The notes under the pieces are model-generated. The model did not search any database. It was not told where the DNA came from and was given only the letters and a program-made list of their open reading frames with translations. This document shows, one piece after another, positions 24,432-33,848 of a DNA stretch of 64,000 nucleotides (position 1 is its first letter; each line of letters begins with the position of its first letter). The stretch is from Cytobacillus suaedae. Lineage in GTDB: Bacteria > Bacillota > Bacilli > Bacillales > Bacillaceae_L. The stretch lies in contig CP063163.1 in assembly GCA_014960805.1 (NCBI GenBank), forward strand, positions 4,117,001 through 4,181,000. Direction: 5' to 3'. Position numbers and translations under genes: made by a program.

Positions 24432-25070
24432 TTACTCCACTTTATCCAAATTCGCTTCATCCTTGTAACCATGTTCTCCAATTACCTCATAGGTTTCTTT
24501 AACAAGTCCCATTGCAGGAGCAAAGTAGCGAGTGTAGATCGTATCAGCACCTGCAACTTCATCTGTAGTTTTTTGAATAGCAATGACTTTCTCGAATGTT
24601 CCCTTAGGTACTGTGATAGTAAGATTTTCATCAATTACCTGCCACTCAGCTTGTCCATCTTCTAAATCTATAAATATTTCTGGGAATTCCATCGGCACAA
24701 AAGCTTCAATTAACTCAGGGCTTTGCCTCCCTGCTGCTTCATGTACAAGGGCATACTCATCATTCGTCCATCTATAGATTTGAGTAGTTGGTGCCCCGCT
24801 TAGAGATACTATGACTTGAACATACTCTTCATTTTCAGCAACAATTTCATGTACATAGATTTCCTCACCTGAATTCGTATATGTTCGTTTCTCTCCTACC
24901 TTTGGACGGTACTCTTTAAAATTTCCTTGTTTTAGTTCCACGACTTCCTTTGATTCTTTAGGTTTCTCTTGTGGGGGAGTTTCAGCTTTTTCCTCGACCT
25001 GCTGAGCTGGTGGAGGAGAACACCCGACAAGTAGAAGTATGGAAAACAATATGCATAACCTCAATTTCAC
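24432..25070 (-). CDS. Lipoprotein of unknown function
   Basis: 212 aa. Lipobox LLVGC (Cys 17) after a short signal peptide, then a Pro/Glu/Lys-rich linker (about 20-50). The globular part (about 55-205) is beta-rich, with RPKVGEKRTYTNSGEEIYVH, YRWTNDEYALVHEA and a C-terminal RYFAPAMGLVKETY, reminiscent of small outer-surface beta domains. It starts 16 bases after the amidase stop, so the pair is an operon. Likely membrane-attached on the outer face; its function with the amidase is not known. Confidence 0.7.
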   Translation of the reverse strand: MKLRLCILFSILLLVGCSPPPAQQVEEKAETPPQEKPKESKEVVELKQGNFKEYRPKVGEKRTYTNSGEEIYVHEIVAENEEYVQVIVSLSGAPTTQIYRWTNDEYALVHEAAGRQSPELIEAFVPMEFPEIFIDLEDGQAEWQVIDENLTITVPKGTFEKVIAIQKTTDEVAGADTIYTRYFAPAMGLVKETYEVIGEHGYKDEANLDKVE

Positions 25071-25086
25071 TTGAATTCTCCTCCTT

Positions 25087-25980
25087 CTACCACGGCTTCA
25101 AGATATAGTTAAAACTATCTTTTTCATAAATGGTTTTTTGACGTTTTTTATCAAATACCGAGATAGCAGAATTTATTGAAAAAGCATATCTTAATGCATC
25201 AATTTCATTCGAAAAAGTAGCTAACCGCTCATTATTACTTCCATACACTTCAAAAACAGCAAAATAAGCTTCAATTCCTTTAGCCAGTGCCCTAGCTGCT
25301 TCTTCTTGATAGCTCTCTGTTTTTATCAATTTCTCTTCATGACGATTAATCATATAGCCAAGTTCCACTAATATTGAAGGCATTTGTGCATTTCGGATAA
25401 CATAAAAGCTTTGGTCAGAGTGTATTTTCCGATCAGGAAGACGTAAAGAATCTACTAGTATTGGATGAACAACTTCTGCAAGTCGTTTGTTTTCAGACAA
25501 ATACTTTATTTGAAATGGATCATGCGGATATTCAGTCTTTCCGTGTTTTACTCCATCGTAATAATAGGTTTCGATCCCTCTTCTAAATGGATTAGTTGGG
25601 TGAGCATTGTGGTGAATTGAAATAAAAATACTATGGTTGTTATTGTTTTCAGCAAATGCATTCGCCATTTTCATCCGCACATCGAAATCACCACCATCTG
25701 TGGTCCCGTCATCTTTTTTCAGATAAGGGGCAAACTCCATGTCTGTTGTGCGAGTTAGATGCACTTTTATGTCTGTCGGTTTTAATATCTCTTGTAGTTT
25801 CAATGCTACTAAGAGGTTCGCATCCTTTTCACAAAATCCGGTTGCTGACCCTGAATAGCCACAAGTTCCACTATACTTGCCACCATGACCAACATCAATA
25901 ATGACCGTCTTTTCAGCATAGTATGTAACTGGAAATAGAAAAAAGATGAATAATGCTAGGAATAACAATTTTTTTGACAA
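25087..25980 (-). CDS. N-acetylmuramoyl-L-alanine amidase (Amidase_3)
   Basis: 297 aa from a TTG preceded by AGGGGGTGGG; a GTG three codons earlier is also possible. Signal peptide about residues 1-22. Amidase_3 fold with the zinc ligands and catalytic residues: DVGHGGKYSGTCG (His), FCEKDAN (Glu), ISIHHNAHP (His) and ILVELGYM (Glu). It cleaves the bond between MurNAc and the stem peptide. The C-terminal ~70 residues (AVFEVYGSNNERLATFSNEI) look like a SPOR- or inhibitor-like helper segment rather than a known wall-binding repeat. First gene of a two-gene unit with a lipoprotein. Confidence 0.85.
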   Translation of the reverse strand: MSKKLLFLALFIFFLFPVTYYAEKTVIIDVGHGGKYSGTCGYSGSATGFCEKDANLLVALKLQEILKPTDIKVHLTRTTDMEFAPYLKKDDGTTDGGDFDVRMKMANAFAENNNNHSIFISIHHNAHPTNPFRRGIETYYYDGVKHGKTEYPHDPFQIKYLSENKRLAEVVHPILVDSLRLPDRKIHSDQSFYVIRNAQMPSILVELGYMINRHEEKLIKTESYQEEAARALAKGIEAYFAVFEVYGSNNERLATFSNEIDALRYAFSINSAISVFDKKRQKTIYEKDSFNYILKPW

Positions 25981-26064
25981 CCTTCCCACCCCCTACTACA
26001 AGTCTCTATCTTTTCTCTCATTTTAAACATAACGAGGTAAAAATAAAAGGAGAGATAAAAAATT

Positions 26065-26116
26065 GGGGCCTGACCCCCGGTGCGTTAATGCGTTAACGCG
26101 GTGGGGGTCAGGCCCC
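26065..26116. repeat. Dispersed palindromic repeat, copy A
   Basis: GGGGCCTGACCCCC and GGGGGTCAGGCCCC form long arms around TGCGTTAATGCGTTAACGCG. Four full copies and one half copy occur in this window. The strong hairpin could also end transcription, although there is no T tract. Confidence 0.85.
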
Positions 26117-26129
26117 GTGTATGATTATT

Positions 26130-26468
26130 TCAATTGTTTTCAAGTATTTCGTCAGGGTTTGAGCGGAGGTATCCTGCTCCATGTTTACCGTCACGGAAGT
26201 ATCCGTCTACGGCCGTTCCATCTTCACGAACATATCCTTGAACATAGTGTGGTTTTACATAATGAAGGTTTAGTGGCTTCATTTGGAATTTATTCGACAA
26301 ACATAATGGATCGTAGTGTTGGAAGATTGTTTCATTTCCAAAACAGGATGAAGTGTCAAATGTATTTATTGGCGAATAGTTATGCTCATATCGATCTGTG
26401 TTGCGAGAAATATCAAGTGAATCTAGTGGATCCGTAAAATCAAATGGTTGATTCGAAAATTCGTTCAT
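26130..26468 (-). CDS. Small hypothetical protein ending the dynamin operon
   Basis: 112 aa, starting inside the 3' end of the upstream dynamin gene (29-base overlap), so it is probably translationally coupled. The C-terminal half has a motif common at the ends of diverse bacterial proteins: HYVQGYVREDGTAVDGYFRD followed by LRSNPD. The N-terminal half is polar with several aromatic residues. No signal peptide or membrane segment. It may be a small partner of the GTPases; this is inferred only from the overlap. Confidence 0.6.
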   Translation of the reverse strand: MNEFSNQPFDFTDPLDSLDISRNTDRYEHNYSPINTFDTSSCFGNETIFQHYDPLCLSNKFQMKPLNLHYVKPHYVQGYVREDGTAVDGYFRDGKHGAGYLRSNPDEILENN

Positions 26469-28254
26469 TACTCATTTCCTCCTCTTCAAAAAAACATAGC
26501 ATTGTTTGCAGCTCTTCGACCGCTTCTTTTAAACATTCTTCATACTGATGATCCTCGTGTAACTGGTTCTCTTTTTGAATCATTTCCGTGTTTATGGATT
26601 GTATGAATTTATCTGTTTTCTCTTGGAACTGAGTTAATGATTCAGCCTTAATTTTTCGAATGGCATCATCTACATAAGAAAGTACACCATTTGAAAAGTT
26701 TTCTTTAACATTTGCAAGTTGTTTTTCAGTTTCTAATAGTATTTTTGGTTTTATTTGTTCAAGTTGAGATTTTATTAGTTTTCGCTGTAGGAATGGTAAT
26801 CCCGCCATACCGATTATTGGTATAAGTATTGGCCCACCTAAAAGTAAAGCCAATGCACTTGCTCCACCGACAAGTAGTCCGGATGTAACAACGGGATCAC
26901 CCTTTTTCCCAAGTCCTACCTTAACTTGTCCCTCATATTGAAGACCTAGTCCATTGCCCGTTCTAATAAGAACCTGTTCCTCAAATGATTGAGATAAACC
27001 GTTTGAAATTTCTATTTCAAGCTTTCCTAAAAGGTCGTGAATATGTGGTGTATATTTTTCTATCCATGTTTTTAGTCGTTTTTTTATAAAGTTCGGTATT
27101 TGTTTTTCAATAAAATGACCAATGTCATTCCCACTATATAGCTCTATTTGTTCTTCAATCTCCTCTAACAAAGTGTCAAAAAAGTGATCGATTGATTTAT
27201 ATACCATCATATTTATCTCATTTTGTCTATCAGATATATAGTTTGATAACATCTCTTCTCTCTCACCTTGAGATTGTTTCCATGTCTCAATGTTGTCAAG
27301 CTCTACCTGTAGTTCTTGCTTTGATTTGTTTTGAAGCGATTGCTGGTAGGATACATCTGAAATAGTATCCACTAACAAATGAGAGATGCGTACTTTATAA
27401 CGCTTTAGTTTTTCATTTCCTCTAGAGCCACTTGATATTAGTTCATTAATTTTTGCTTCAATTACTTGAAGTCCTGATATTTCAGTTAATTCTTCATCTT
27501 CTTCTACTCTTCCTTCTAAGGCTTCAATTGCAGATAGAGGTAACACTTCTATATCAGAGAACTCAGGGATACTTTTTAATCTTTGCTCCATACTTACTAA
27601 GGTTGCACTGATATCTTCTTCGTTGAGTCGGTCAACGAAATTTGCTATAAAAACAATCCGATCGATGCCTTGCTTTAGGATCGTTTCTGTTAAAAATTTA
27701 TACTCAGATTTTTTTACTGGAGCAGTAAGGTTAAGAATAAAAAGGACAGCATCCGCTTTTGGTATAAACTGATAGGTCACATTGGCACGTAATTGATTTA
27801 TATCATTAACTCCAGGTGTGTCTATCAATACAACTTTATTCTTGAGTAAAGGAGAAGCCACATTCATTTGCAAATAAGAAATATCGTCTGGGTTAAATGT
27901 GCTGGAAGCTATATAATCCTCTAATATTTCTTTTGAAAGTTCCTTGGATTCTTTTTCTCCATTTTTCTTATAAACAGTCAATTGGCGCTGTTCTCCCCAC
28001 ATTGCCGCATTGATGGTCGCTGTTGTTGGCGTTACACCAACAGGCATAAGCTCTTCACCAAGTAAGGCATTAACAAAGGTTGACTTTCCATTTTTGAACT
28101 CCCCAACGGTAACAATAGTGTAGAAGTCATTTTCGATATCTTGAAGAATCTCATTGATCTTATTATCGTGACTATTCGAGTTGACTGTATGGAGTACTTC
28201 TTTTATTTTATAAAGCTTATTCCTCAACTCTTGTTTTTGAAGTTCATAACTCAT
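26440..28254 (-). CDS. Bacterial dynamin-like GTPase (third of three)
   Basis: 604 aa. N-terminal GTPase domain: G1 GEFKNGKSTFVNAL (residues about 55-70), G2 Thr in VTPTTATI, G3 LIDTPGVND, and G4-like ANFVDRLN. Long helical segments follow. Around residues 455-480 a Gly/Leu-rich hydrophobic stretch (LLVGGASALALLLGGPILIP) acts as the membrane-insertion paddle typical of bacterial dynamins. The stop overlaps the small ORF, and the start abuts the preceding dynamin gene by one base. Bacterial dynamins fuse, stabilise or sense membranes, some during antibiotic or phage stress; they commonly work as hetero-oligomers, fitting the operon. Confidence 0.85.
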   Translation of the reverse strand: MSYELQKQELRNKLYKIKEVLHTVNSNSHDNKINEILQDIENDFYTIVTVGEFKNGKSTFVNALLGEELMPVGVTPTTATINAAMWGEQRQLTVYKKNGEKESKELSKEILEDYIASSTFNPDDISYLQMNVASPLLKNKVVLIDTPGVNDINQLRANVTYQFIPKADAVLFILNLTAPVKKSEYKFLTETILKQGIDRIVFIANFVDRLNEEDISATLVSMEQRLKSIPEFSDIEVLPLSAIEALEGRVEEDEELTEISGLQVIEAKINELISSGSRGNEKLKRYKVRISHLLVDTISDVSYQQSLQNKSKQELQVELDNIETWKQSQGEREEMLSNYISDRQNEINMMVYKSIDHFFDTLLEEIEEQIELYSGNDIGHFIEKQIPNFIKKRLKTWIEKYTPHIHDLLGKLEIEISNGLSQSFEEQVLIRTGNGLGLQYEGQVKVGLGKKGDPVVTSGLLVGGASALALLLGGPILIPIIGMAGLPFLQRKLIKSQLEQIKPKILLETEKQLANVKENFSNGVLSYVDDAIRKIKAESLTQFQEKTDKFIQSINTEMIQKENQLHEDHQYEECLKEAVEELQTMLCFFEEEEMSNERIFESTI

Positions 28255-30182
28255 TATAAAAGCACACCTACTTTATCTACTTGAATTTGACTTTCTTCTA
28301 AAGAATGAATCATTTCTTTAAGAGATTTCTCTTGTTGGTCTAACCTTTTTAAAGAATCTTCTATCTCCTGTTCTGTTAGTTTATTATTTTTAGTTAAAAT
28401 ATCTAATTGCTGTTCACTTTCTTTAATTTGCTGTTCTACTTGCTCGTTGTACTCTGTATTTACTTTTTCACAAATAGTTGCCCATTGTTTTTCAAAGTTT
28501 TCTAGTTTCTCTCGAATAGGCTTATGAAAACGGCGATCCAACTCTTCCTTCATGTCATGATAAACACGGTCAAATCCTGTAATCCAGTCGCCGATTGCTT
28601 GCAGGCCTTGGAATATAACCATGCCAACAAACGCTATACCCCCTACAATAATTCCTACAAAACCACCAGTTAGTATTGTCATAGCAAGAAATACTGGTAA
28701 TTTTTCAATAAAGCTCCCATTAATCATTGAAGGAATATATCTTGATATAAAGTCATTATCCTGGTTAGAGGAACTGGATGATAAAAGAACCTTTCGATAC
28801 TGCTCTGCAAACTTGTCAAGATGCTGATCCAACTGTTTATTTTCAACTTGAATGGTACCTATTATTACGTGTTTGATTTTTTCTTCCATTTTCTCATGTA
28901 AATTCTTTTCTAACGGAGCAATCTCATTTTCAATTTTCCTTCTAACACTATCAATGTTACATCCTTTATAATAACTAGTCTCGAACGTACTATCTGCCGT
29001 TCTAGCAATCTTCCTTAGTTCTCCTTCATACCAACGCTTTATTTCCTGTCCCTGTTGTTGAAGTCTAAAATTAATGCGCCGACCTGTTTCTTGACTAATA
29101 ACCCGGGTTTGTTTTAGTTGTTTAAGTAGTTGTTCTGTTTGTTCCTGTAAATCTTGAATATTATTATTTAATGTTAATCTTTCAAATTCAATATGCTTTT
29201 CGATGAGGTCATTTGCTAGACGTGACCCTCGTTTTATCGGCTTATCTAGCTTTGCAGCACCACGCTCATATTGCAGAAATGAGAGTAACCCCTCTTCAAA
29301 TGATAGAAAGCCTGTTTCTTCTAAAGGTAATAACTTTCTTCTCATGGGTGGTATTTCTTCCCCTTTTGCTTTCTTGCGATTTAGTAATGCATGCCAAGAA
29401 GAAACCATGTATACTTTTGGGTTCTCTATGACTTTTTCTAGTTGCTCTTTAATATAGTCGTATACTTTCTCCTGCTCTTCCACTTTTCGAATATAATCTT
29501 TAAAGTTGATTACAAAAAATAACTTGTGAATATCAGCAGATAAAATTCTGTCTTTAATAAAGCTCATTTCAGACTCTGCCATTGGTCTTGTTGCATTTAA
29601 AATAATAATTGCTGCATCACTTTTTGGAATGTAGTGATTTGTAATTGCTTCTCGGGCAGGATCAAGGTCATTTGTGCCTGGGCTATCAATGATGGTTATA
29701 TTGTTTTCACATATTGGAGCAGGATATCCTATCTCACTGTGACTGATACTTTTAATTAACTCTTCACTTTTTTTCACCATGAGGATTGATTTTTTATCCC
29801 CATCTTCGGGTAAATCCGGGGCAACAATCCTCTTGAAGACAGATTCCTCCACATCAAGGGGCTTTCTCTTGTCATCCCAAAAATGTAAGGTGAATTTAGG
29901 GTCATTTCGGAAATGTATTTTATTTAAAATGGCTGTTGTTGGCTTTGGAGACGAAGGTAATAGTGATGCACCCAGTAATGCATTTATGAATGTTGACTTT
30001 CCATTTGAAAATTCCCCAACAACAATAAGTTCAAAAGCTTCATTTTTCAAACTAGCAATTGTCTCCGTTAGCTCTTTTACACTTTGTTGAACTTCCATCT
30101 CTAGAGCAAGTTCTTTCATCTTTTCTAATTGTACTAGGACATTCGTTTTCTTATTTTCATAAACTGCTAGTGAATATGACAT
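28254..30182 (-). CDS. Bacterial dynamin-like GTPase (second of three)
   Basis: 642 aa. GTPase motifs: G1 GEFSNGKSTFINALLG, G2 in PKPTTAIL, G3 IDSPGTND, G4-like INFKDYI. A long coiled-coil stalk follows, then a hydrophobic hairpin (FLAMTILTGGFVGIIVGGIA, about residues 490-525) for membrane insertion, then a Gln/Glu-rich coiled coil. G3 has Ser where DTPG is usual. The ATG overlaps the next gene's start/stop region by one base, so the genes are tightly coupled. N-terminus MSY, as in the other two dynamins. Confidence 0.85.
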   Translation of the reverse strand: MSYSLAVYENKKTNVLVQLEKMKELALEMEVQQSVKELTETIASLKNEAFELIVVGEFSNGKSTFINALLGASLLPSSPKPTTAILNKIHFRNDPKFTLHFWDDKRKPLDVEESVFKRIVAPDLPEDGDKKSILMVKKSEELIKSISHSEIGYPAPICENNITIIDSPGTNDLDPAREAITNHYIPKSDAAIIILNATRPMAESEMSFIKDRILSADIHKLFFVINFKDYIRKVEEQEKVYDYIKEQLEKVIENPKVYMVSSWHALLNRKKAKGEEIPPMRRKLLPLEETGFLSFEEGLLSFLQYERGAAKLDKPIKRGSRLANDLIEKHIEFERLTLNNNIQDLQEQTEQLLKQLKQTRVISQETGRRINFRLQQQGQEIKRWYEGELRKIARTADSTFETSYYKGCNIDSVRRKIENEIAPLEKNLHEKMEEKIKHVIIGTIQVENKQLDQHLDKFAEQYRKVLLSSSSSNQDNDFISRYIPSMINGSFIEKLPVFLAMTILTGGFVGIIVGGIAFVGMVIFQGLQAIGDWITGFDRVYHDMKEELDRRFHKPIREKLENFEKQWATICEKVNTEYNEQVEQQIKESEQQLDILTKNNKLTEQEIEDSLKRLDQQEKSLKEMIHSLEESQIQVDKVGVLL

Positions 30183-30215
30183 TCTTAGTTGCCTCCTTAA
30201 TATCCAGATTCATCC

Positions 30216-32438
30216 TCATTCAGGATTAAACAAAACATACTTTGAATTTCCTGAAATCCATAAGTCTACTCCAATTCGAAGCCAACCATCGTATTCTTCA
30301 AAGACTTCGAAGGTCTCGCCTTCGTATGCAATATCAATTTTTTCTGAGTCCATTCCAGGTCCTGAACGGATATTTAGCTGGATTGCAATTATCTCTGCAT
30401 ACCCTATAATTACTGGTCCTTCTTCTACAAATTCTTCTAAGACTTCCTCTTCCTCTGGATTCTCTATCCAACTTACGATTGTTCCTTTTAAACTACTAGA
30501 CGCTTGTTGAATGTTCGATAGAAGATTTGGATTCGATTGGAACATAAAGAAGAGAATCCCTGCCAATAAAGCTGTAATCGTAAAGGGACGATAATATCTA
30601 GTATTATAGTAAAGCATTCCGGAAAGCCTAGGCTTGTATGAAAAACAAATCTCTGGTGAAACTTGGTCAACCACCTTATATGACAATTCTGGGTTAAATC
30701 CGACATTCTGATCATCGTTTTCTAACGTTTCCCAAGTTTCAGCGTATCTTGATACTAGTTCAGGTTGGAGAGGAAGCTCATTGTATTTTTCACATGCTCT
30801 TATGCATTCATTGAGCTTCTCGATGATTTCATTGTCAGCTACTGTCTTCCATGCCTTCAAATGAGGAATAAATTCACTTTTTATTATTTCAATGAGGTCT
30901 GAAACAGACAGATATTTATTCAATATTTGTAGGTCTTCATGATGTCGATTTTTAATTAAGTTTACTTCCTCATCATAGTTTGATTTTGCAGATAATGCCT
31001 GAGAATGATGGTAATTACGTTGTTGTTGCATCTCTTTTTCAATATTATAAAGTGTCTCTTGAAGGGCAATTGATAGACTTTGTTGACTTTTTAGAACCTG
31101 TTCTTTTGTTTTCGTACATTCCTCGGATTGATGTTCCAGCCTACGGAAAAGCCGTTCAATATATTTCAAGTCTTTTTTTGAGGCAAAGAGACGTTTAAAA
31201 CGAGTCAATACCGTACCAGCAATTCTTTCATATGCTCCTTCAAGGTCTGATTTTTTATCTTCAAATTTTTCAAGTTCAATTTTGTGTTTTGCTATGGCAT
31301 TTTCTAAGCTAGTAATCCATGAAAGGACTGTTTTATTTTGCTTGCTAAGACGGGAGTTGCTTACAATTATTTTAAACTTATGGATATTAGTTACAGGAGC
31401 TAAGAATAGATTCCACCGATTCATTTCAGCCTTATGAGTTTTTATTTTTTCTTTCATTGTTTTCTTTTTATGTCTTAGCCCACCTAATTCTGTATTGAAA
31501 AATTCTTCTAGTTGGTCAACGTGAGCCGTATATTTGTCTGTCTTAAGTTGATTTTCAATTGACTCGTAGAGATCTTCAAAAAAAGTAGATAACTTTGTTA
31601 GAATTCTGCTTTCTTTAAGATGTTGATTCTTACTAATTTCATTAATTTCCTGCGTTAGTTTTTCAAAATTACTCCATTCCATTTTCTCAGGATCATCCTC
31701 AAGCTGCCCTTCAAGCGCGTCGATTGATGAAACACCGATTAGATCCCTTACATAATCTTGAAGCTTCCTTTTTTCATTGGTAAGGAATTCATCCAAATCT
31801 TCAGTCGATTGATCGAAATGGAGGTCTATCGCATTTACTACTCCTAAAGGATAAAAACCACGTTGTCTTAATTCCTCTATTGACCCAATCTCTGATTTCC
31901 TACCAATCATTCCATATTTAAAAAGATAGAGAATATCATCTGTTCTTTCGATAAACCGTTTTGTAGCATCTGTATGTAGATCATTTCCCGCATTTAATCC
32001 CGGTGTATCTATTAGAGTGATTTCTTTTAATCTATCGTTTGGAACTTCTAACACTAAGTAGTCCAGACTTTGACGAACAAGTTCTCCCGCTTGGTCTCCT
32101 TCAGCAGAGAGTGAGTGTAGAAAATTTGGTTCAAAGGTCTTCGTGCTGCCGTTTTTGAAATGTGCAGTTAGATTGATTTTGGGACCATATTTAATAATTG
32201 TACTAACAGCTGTAGCTGGGGTAACGTCAGAACGTAACAAATCCATTCCCATTATGGCATTCAAAAACGTAGATTTTCCTGATTTAAACTCGCCCATTAT
32301 CATGAGCATAACTTTTTCATTTGAGTCCTCTTTCAGAACCGAGAACTTTTTTCTTATATTAATAAACAAATCGCTTTGATTATAAAACTGTTCAAACTGA
32401 TTAAAAATATCTCCTCGAAGTCTATCTAGATAGCTCAT
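30216..32438 (-). CDS. Dynamin-like GTPase with C-terminal membrane anchor and SH3-like domain (first of three)
   Basis: 740 aa from the ATG giving MSYLDRLRGD, matching the MSY starts of its two partners; an upstream TTG is in frame. GTPase: G1 GEFKSGKSTFLNAIMG, G2 VTPATAVS, G3 IDTPGLNAG, G4-like VVNAIDLHFD. Long coiled coil (about 300-560). Unlike its partners it has one clear membrane span (about 643-663, PFTITALLAGILFFMF), an acidic linker, and a bacterial SH3 domain at the end (IIAIQLNIRSGPGMDSEKID, EEYDGWLRIG). Bacterial SH3 domains usually bind peptidoglycan outside the cell, so this subunit may tie the dynamin complex to the wall. A TTTTTGTCGAA motif sits just before the gene. Confidence 0.85.
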   Translation of the reverse strand: MSYLDRLRGDIFNQFEQFYNQSDLFINIRKKFSVLKEDSNEKVMLMIMGEFKSGKSTFLNAIMGMDLLRSDVTPATAVSTIIKYGPKINLTAHFKNGSTKTFEPNFLHSLSAEGDQAGELVRQSLDYLVLEVPNDRLKEITLIDTPGLNAGNDLHTDATKRFIERTDDILYLFKYGMIGRKSEIGSIEELRQRGFYPLGVVNAIDLHFDQSTEDLDEFLTNEKRKLQDYVRDLIGVSSIDALEGQLEDDPEKMEWSNFEKLTQEINEISKNQHLKESRILTKLSTFFEDLYESIENQLKTDKYTAHVDQLEEFFNTELGGLRHKKKTMKEKIKTHKAEMNRWNLFLAPVTNIHKFKIIVSNSRLSKQNKTVLSWITSLENAIAKHKIELEKFEDKKSDLEGAYERIAGTVLTRFKRLFASKKDLKYIERLFRRLEHQSEECTKTKEQVLKSQQSLSIALQETLYNIEKEMQQQRNYHHSQALSAKSNYDEEVNLIKNRHHEDLQILNKYLSVSDLIEIIKSEFIPHLKAWKTVADNEIIEKLNECIRACEKYNELPLQPELVSRYAETWETLENDDQNVGFNPELSYKVVDQVSPEICFSYKPRLSGMLYYNTRYYRPFTITALLAGILFFMFQSNPNLLSNIQQASSSLKGTIVSWIENPEEEEVLEEFVEEGPVIIGYAEIIAIQLNIRSGPGMDSEKIDIAYEGETFEVFEEYDGWLRIGVDLWISGNSKYVLFNPE

Positions 32439-32541
32439 GGTAAACTTTAACCCACCTTCATTCGACAAAAAATTTTTCTATAAATATTATATCGGTAAAA
32501 AGTCCCAGATTTAAAGACATAATTTAGGACTTTTTAACAAT

Positions 32542-32584
32542 AATGCGTTAACGCTATAACGTGTCGGGGGTCAGGCCCCCGATG
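32542..32584. repeat. Dispersed palindromic repeat, half copy
   Basis: TGCGTTAACGC followed by CGGGGGTCAGGCCCCCG: only one arm of the element seen intact at 26065, 35296, 39427 and 46239. It lies just upstream of the dynamin operon. Confidence 0.7.
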
Positions 32585-32692
32585 GTTTAAAGCGTTAATC
32601 CGAGTAATTTTATAAACAAACTTATTGACTGGTGGATTTAATGGTGGTAATATTTTCATCATCAGTTAAATAATTGTTTTTTCTTATCATGA

Positions 32693-32848
32693 GAGGTGGA
32701 GGGAATGGCCCTAGGAAACCTCGGCAGCGGACTCATTTTTAGAGAGTACTGTGCCAATTCCAGCAAGCAATAGCTTGATAGATAAGAAGGGTGTACGTTT
32801 TCAGTGTGAATTCATGACCTCTTCTTTCTTGAAGAGGTTTTTTGTTTT
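32693..32848 (+). promoter_or_regulatory. SAM-I (S-box) riboswitch with terminator
   Basis: Aptamer 32693-32786. P1 pairs CTTATC with GATAAG. The conserved core GAGAGGTGGAGGGAATGGCC, CTAGGAAACCTCGGCAGC and GTGCCAATTCCAGCAAGC is intact. A terminator (ACCTCTTC/GAAGAGGT plus T run, 32817-32846) follows, the usual off-switch when S-adenosylmethionine is plentiful. The controlled genes are the ABC transporter at 32929-35291, pointing to methionine or a related sulfur compound as substrate. Confidence 0.9.
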
Positions 32849-32928
32849 GAGTGAATTCGGATGGTAAGAGTAAAAACACTATTTAACTAAAACCGAGTAA
32901 ATCTATTGAAAAGGATGGTATAACACCA

Positions 32929-33783
32929 ATGAAAAAACTTTCATTTTTGCTTTTTATTTTAACGATTGGATTTGTTTTAACTGCTTGTGGGACTGAGGAA
33001 GCAGGAACTACAAACGCTGAAGATACTACAAGTTCAGATGCTGCTACTGAAGAGCATAGCTCTTGGGATCGAATCAAGGAATCTGGCAAACTAGTTGTCG
33101 GAACTGAAGGTTTGTATTTTCCAGTTACATATTTTGATGAAGAGACAAAAGAATTAACTGGATTTGATGTTGAAGTCGTTAGAGAGTTAGGTAACAGATT
33201 AGGGCTAGAAATTGAATTTAAAACGATGGAGTTTGATGGATTACTTCCTGCCCTTCGAAATGGGCAAATTGATGTAGCCGCTAATGATTTTACGGTCACT
33301 GAAGAACGTCTAGAAAAATTTGATTTTACCATTCCTATTAAACACTCATTTGGATCTGCCATTGTACGTGAAGATGGTAGCTCGAATATTGAAACTGTTG
33401 AAGATTTAAAAGGCAAAAAAGTTGGAGGCTCAGCTACTAGTAACTACTCTGATTTTGCTCGTAGTCAAGGTGCTGAAGTTGTTGTTTACACAGGTTCTGA
33501 TACTGTTTTACCGGAAATCATCAACGGCCGTGTAGATGCTACTTTAAATGACTACCTTGTTTTAATTCAGCACTTAAAACAGTTTGATAAGCCTGGGTTA
33601 AAACTTGCTGAAAATGTAAAGTTTGAGCCTAATGTTGGGGCGATTGTTATGCAAAAAGATAGTCCTGAGTTAAAAGAGCAATTGGATACTGTTTTACAAG
33701 AAATGATTGAAGATGGAACAATTAAAGAAATTGCACTTGAATTCTTTGGTGCCGATGTTTCTGAACCAGTTGTTCTTGATTAG
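32929..33783 (+). CDS. ABC transporter substrate-binding lipoprotein (amino-acid family 3)
   Basis: 284 aa. Lipobox LTAC (Cys 20) and a Thr/Glu-rich linker, then a periplasmic-type family 3 binding protein: KESGKLVVGTEGLYFPVTYF, ELTGFDVEVVRELGNRLGLE, QIDVAANDFTVTEERLEKFD, VGGSATSNYSDFARSQGAEV. It delivers a polar amino acid to the permease. The S-box upstream makes a sulfur amino acid (methionine, cystine or derivative) the likely ligand; this is inferred from regulation, not from binding residues. First gene of the three-gene operon. A gap of 65 bases precedes the permease gene. Confidence 0.85.
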   Translation: MKKLSFLLFILTIGFVLTACGTEEAGTTNAEDTTSSDAATEEHSSWDRIKESGKLVVGTEGLYFPVTYFDEETKELTGFDVEVVRELGNRLGLEIEFKTMEFDGLLPALRNGQIDVAANDFTVTEERLEKFDFTIPIKHSFGSAIVREDGSSNIETVEDLKGKKVGGSATSNYSDFARSQGAEVVVYTGSDTVLPEIINGRVDATLNDYLVLIQHLKQFDKPGLKLAENVKFEPNVGAIVMQKDSPELKEQLDTVLQEMIEDGTIKEIALEFFGADVSEPVVLD

Positions 33784-33848
33784 TAAAATGAGAGGAATCT
33801 TCGTGATTCCTTTCTTTTTGTAGAAGATTACACAAAGGAGTTCTTTTC

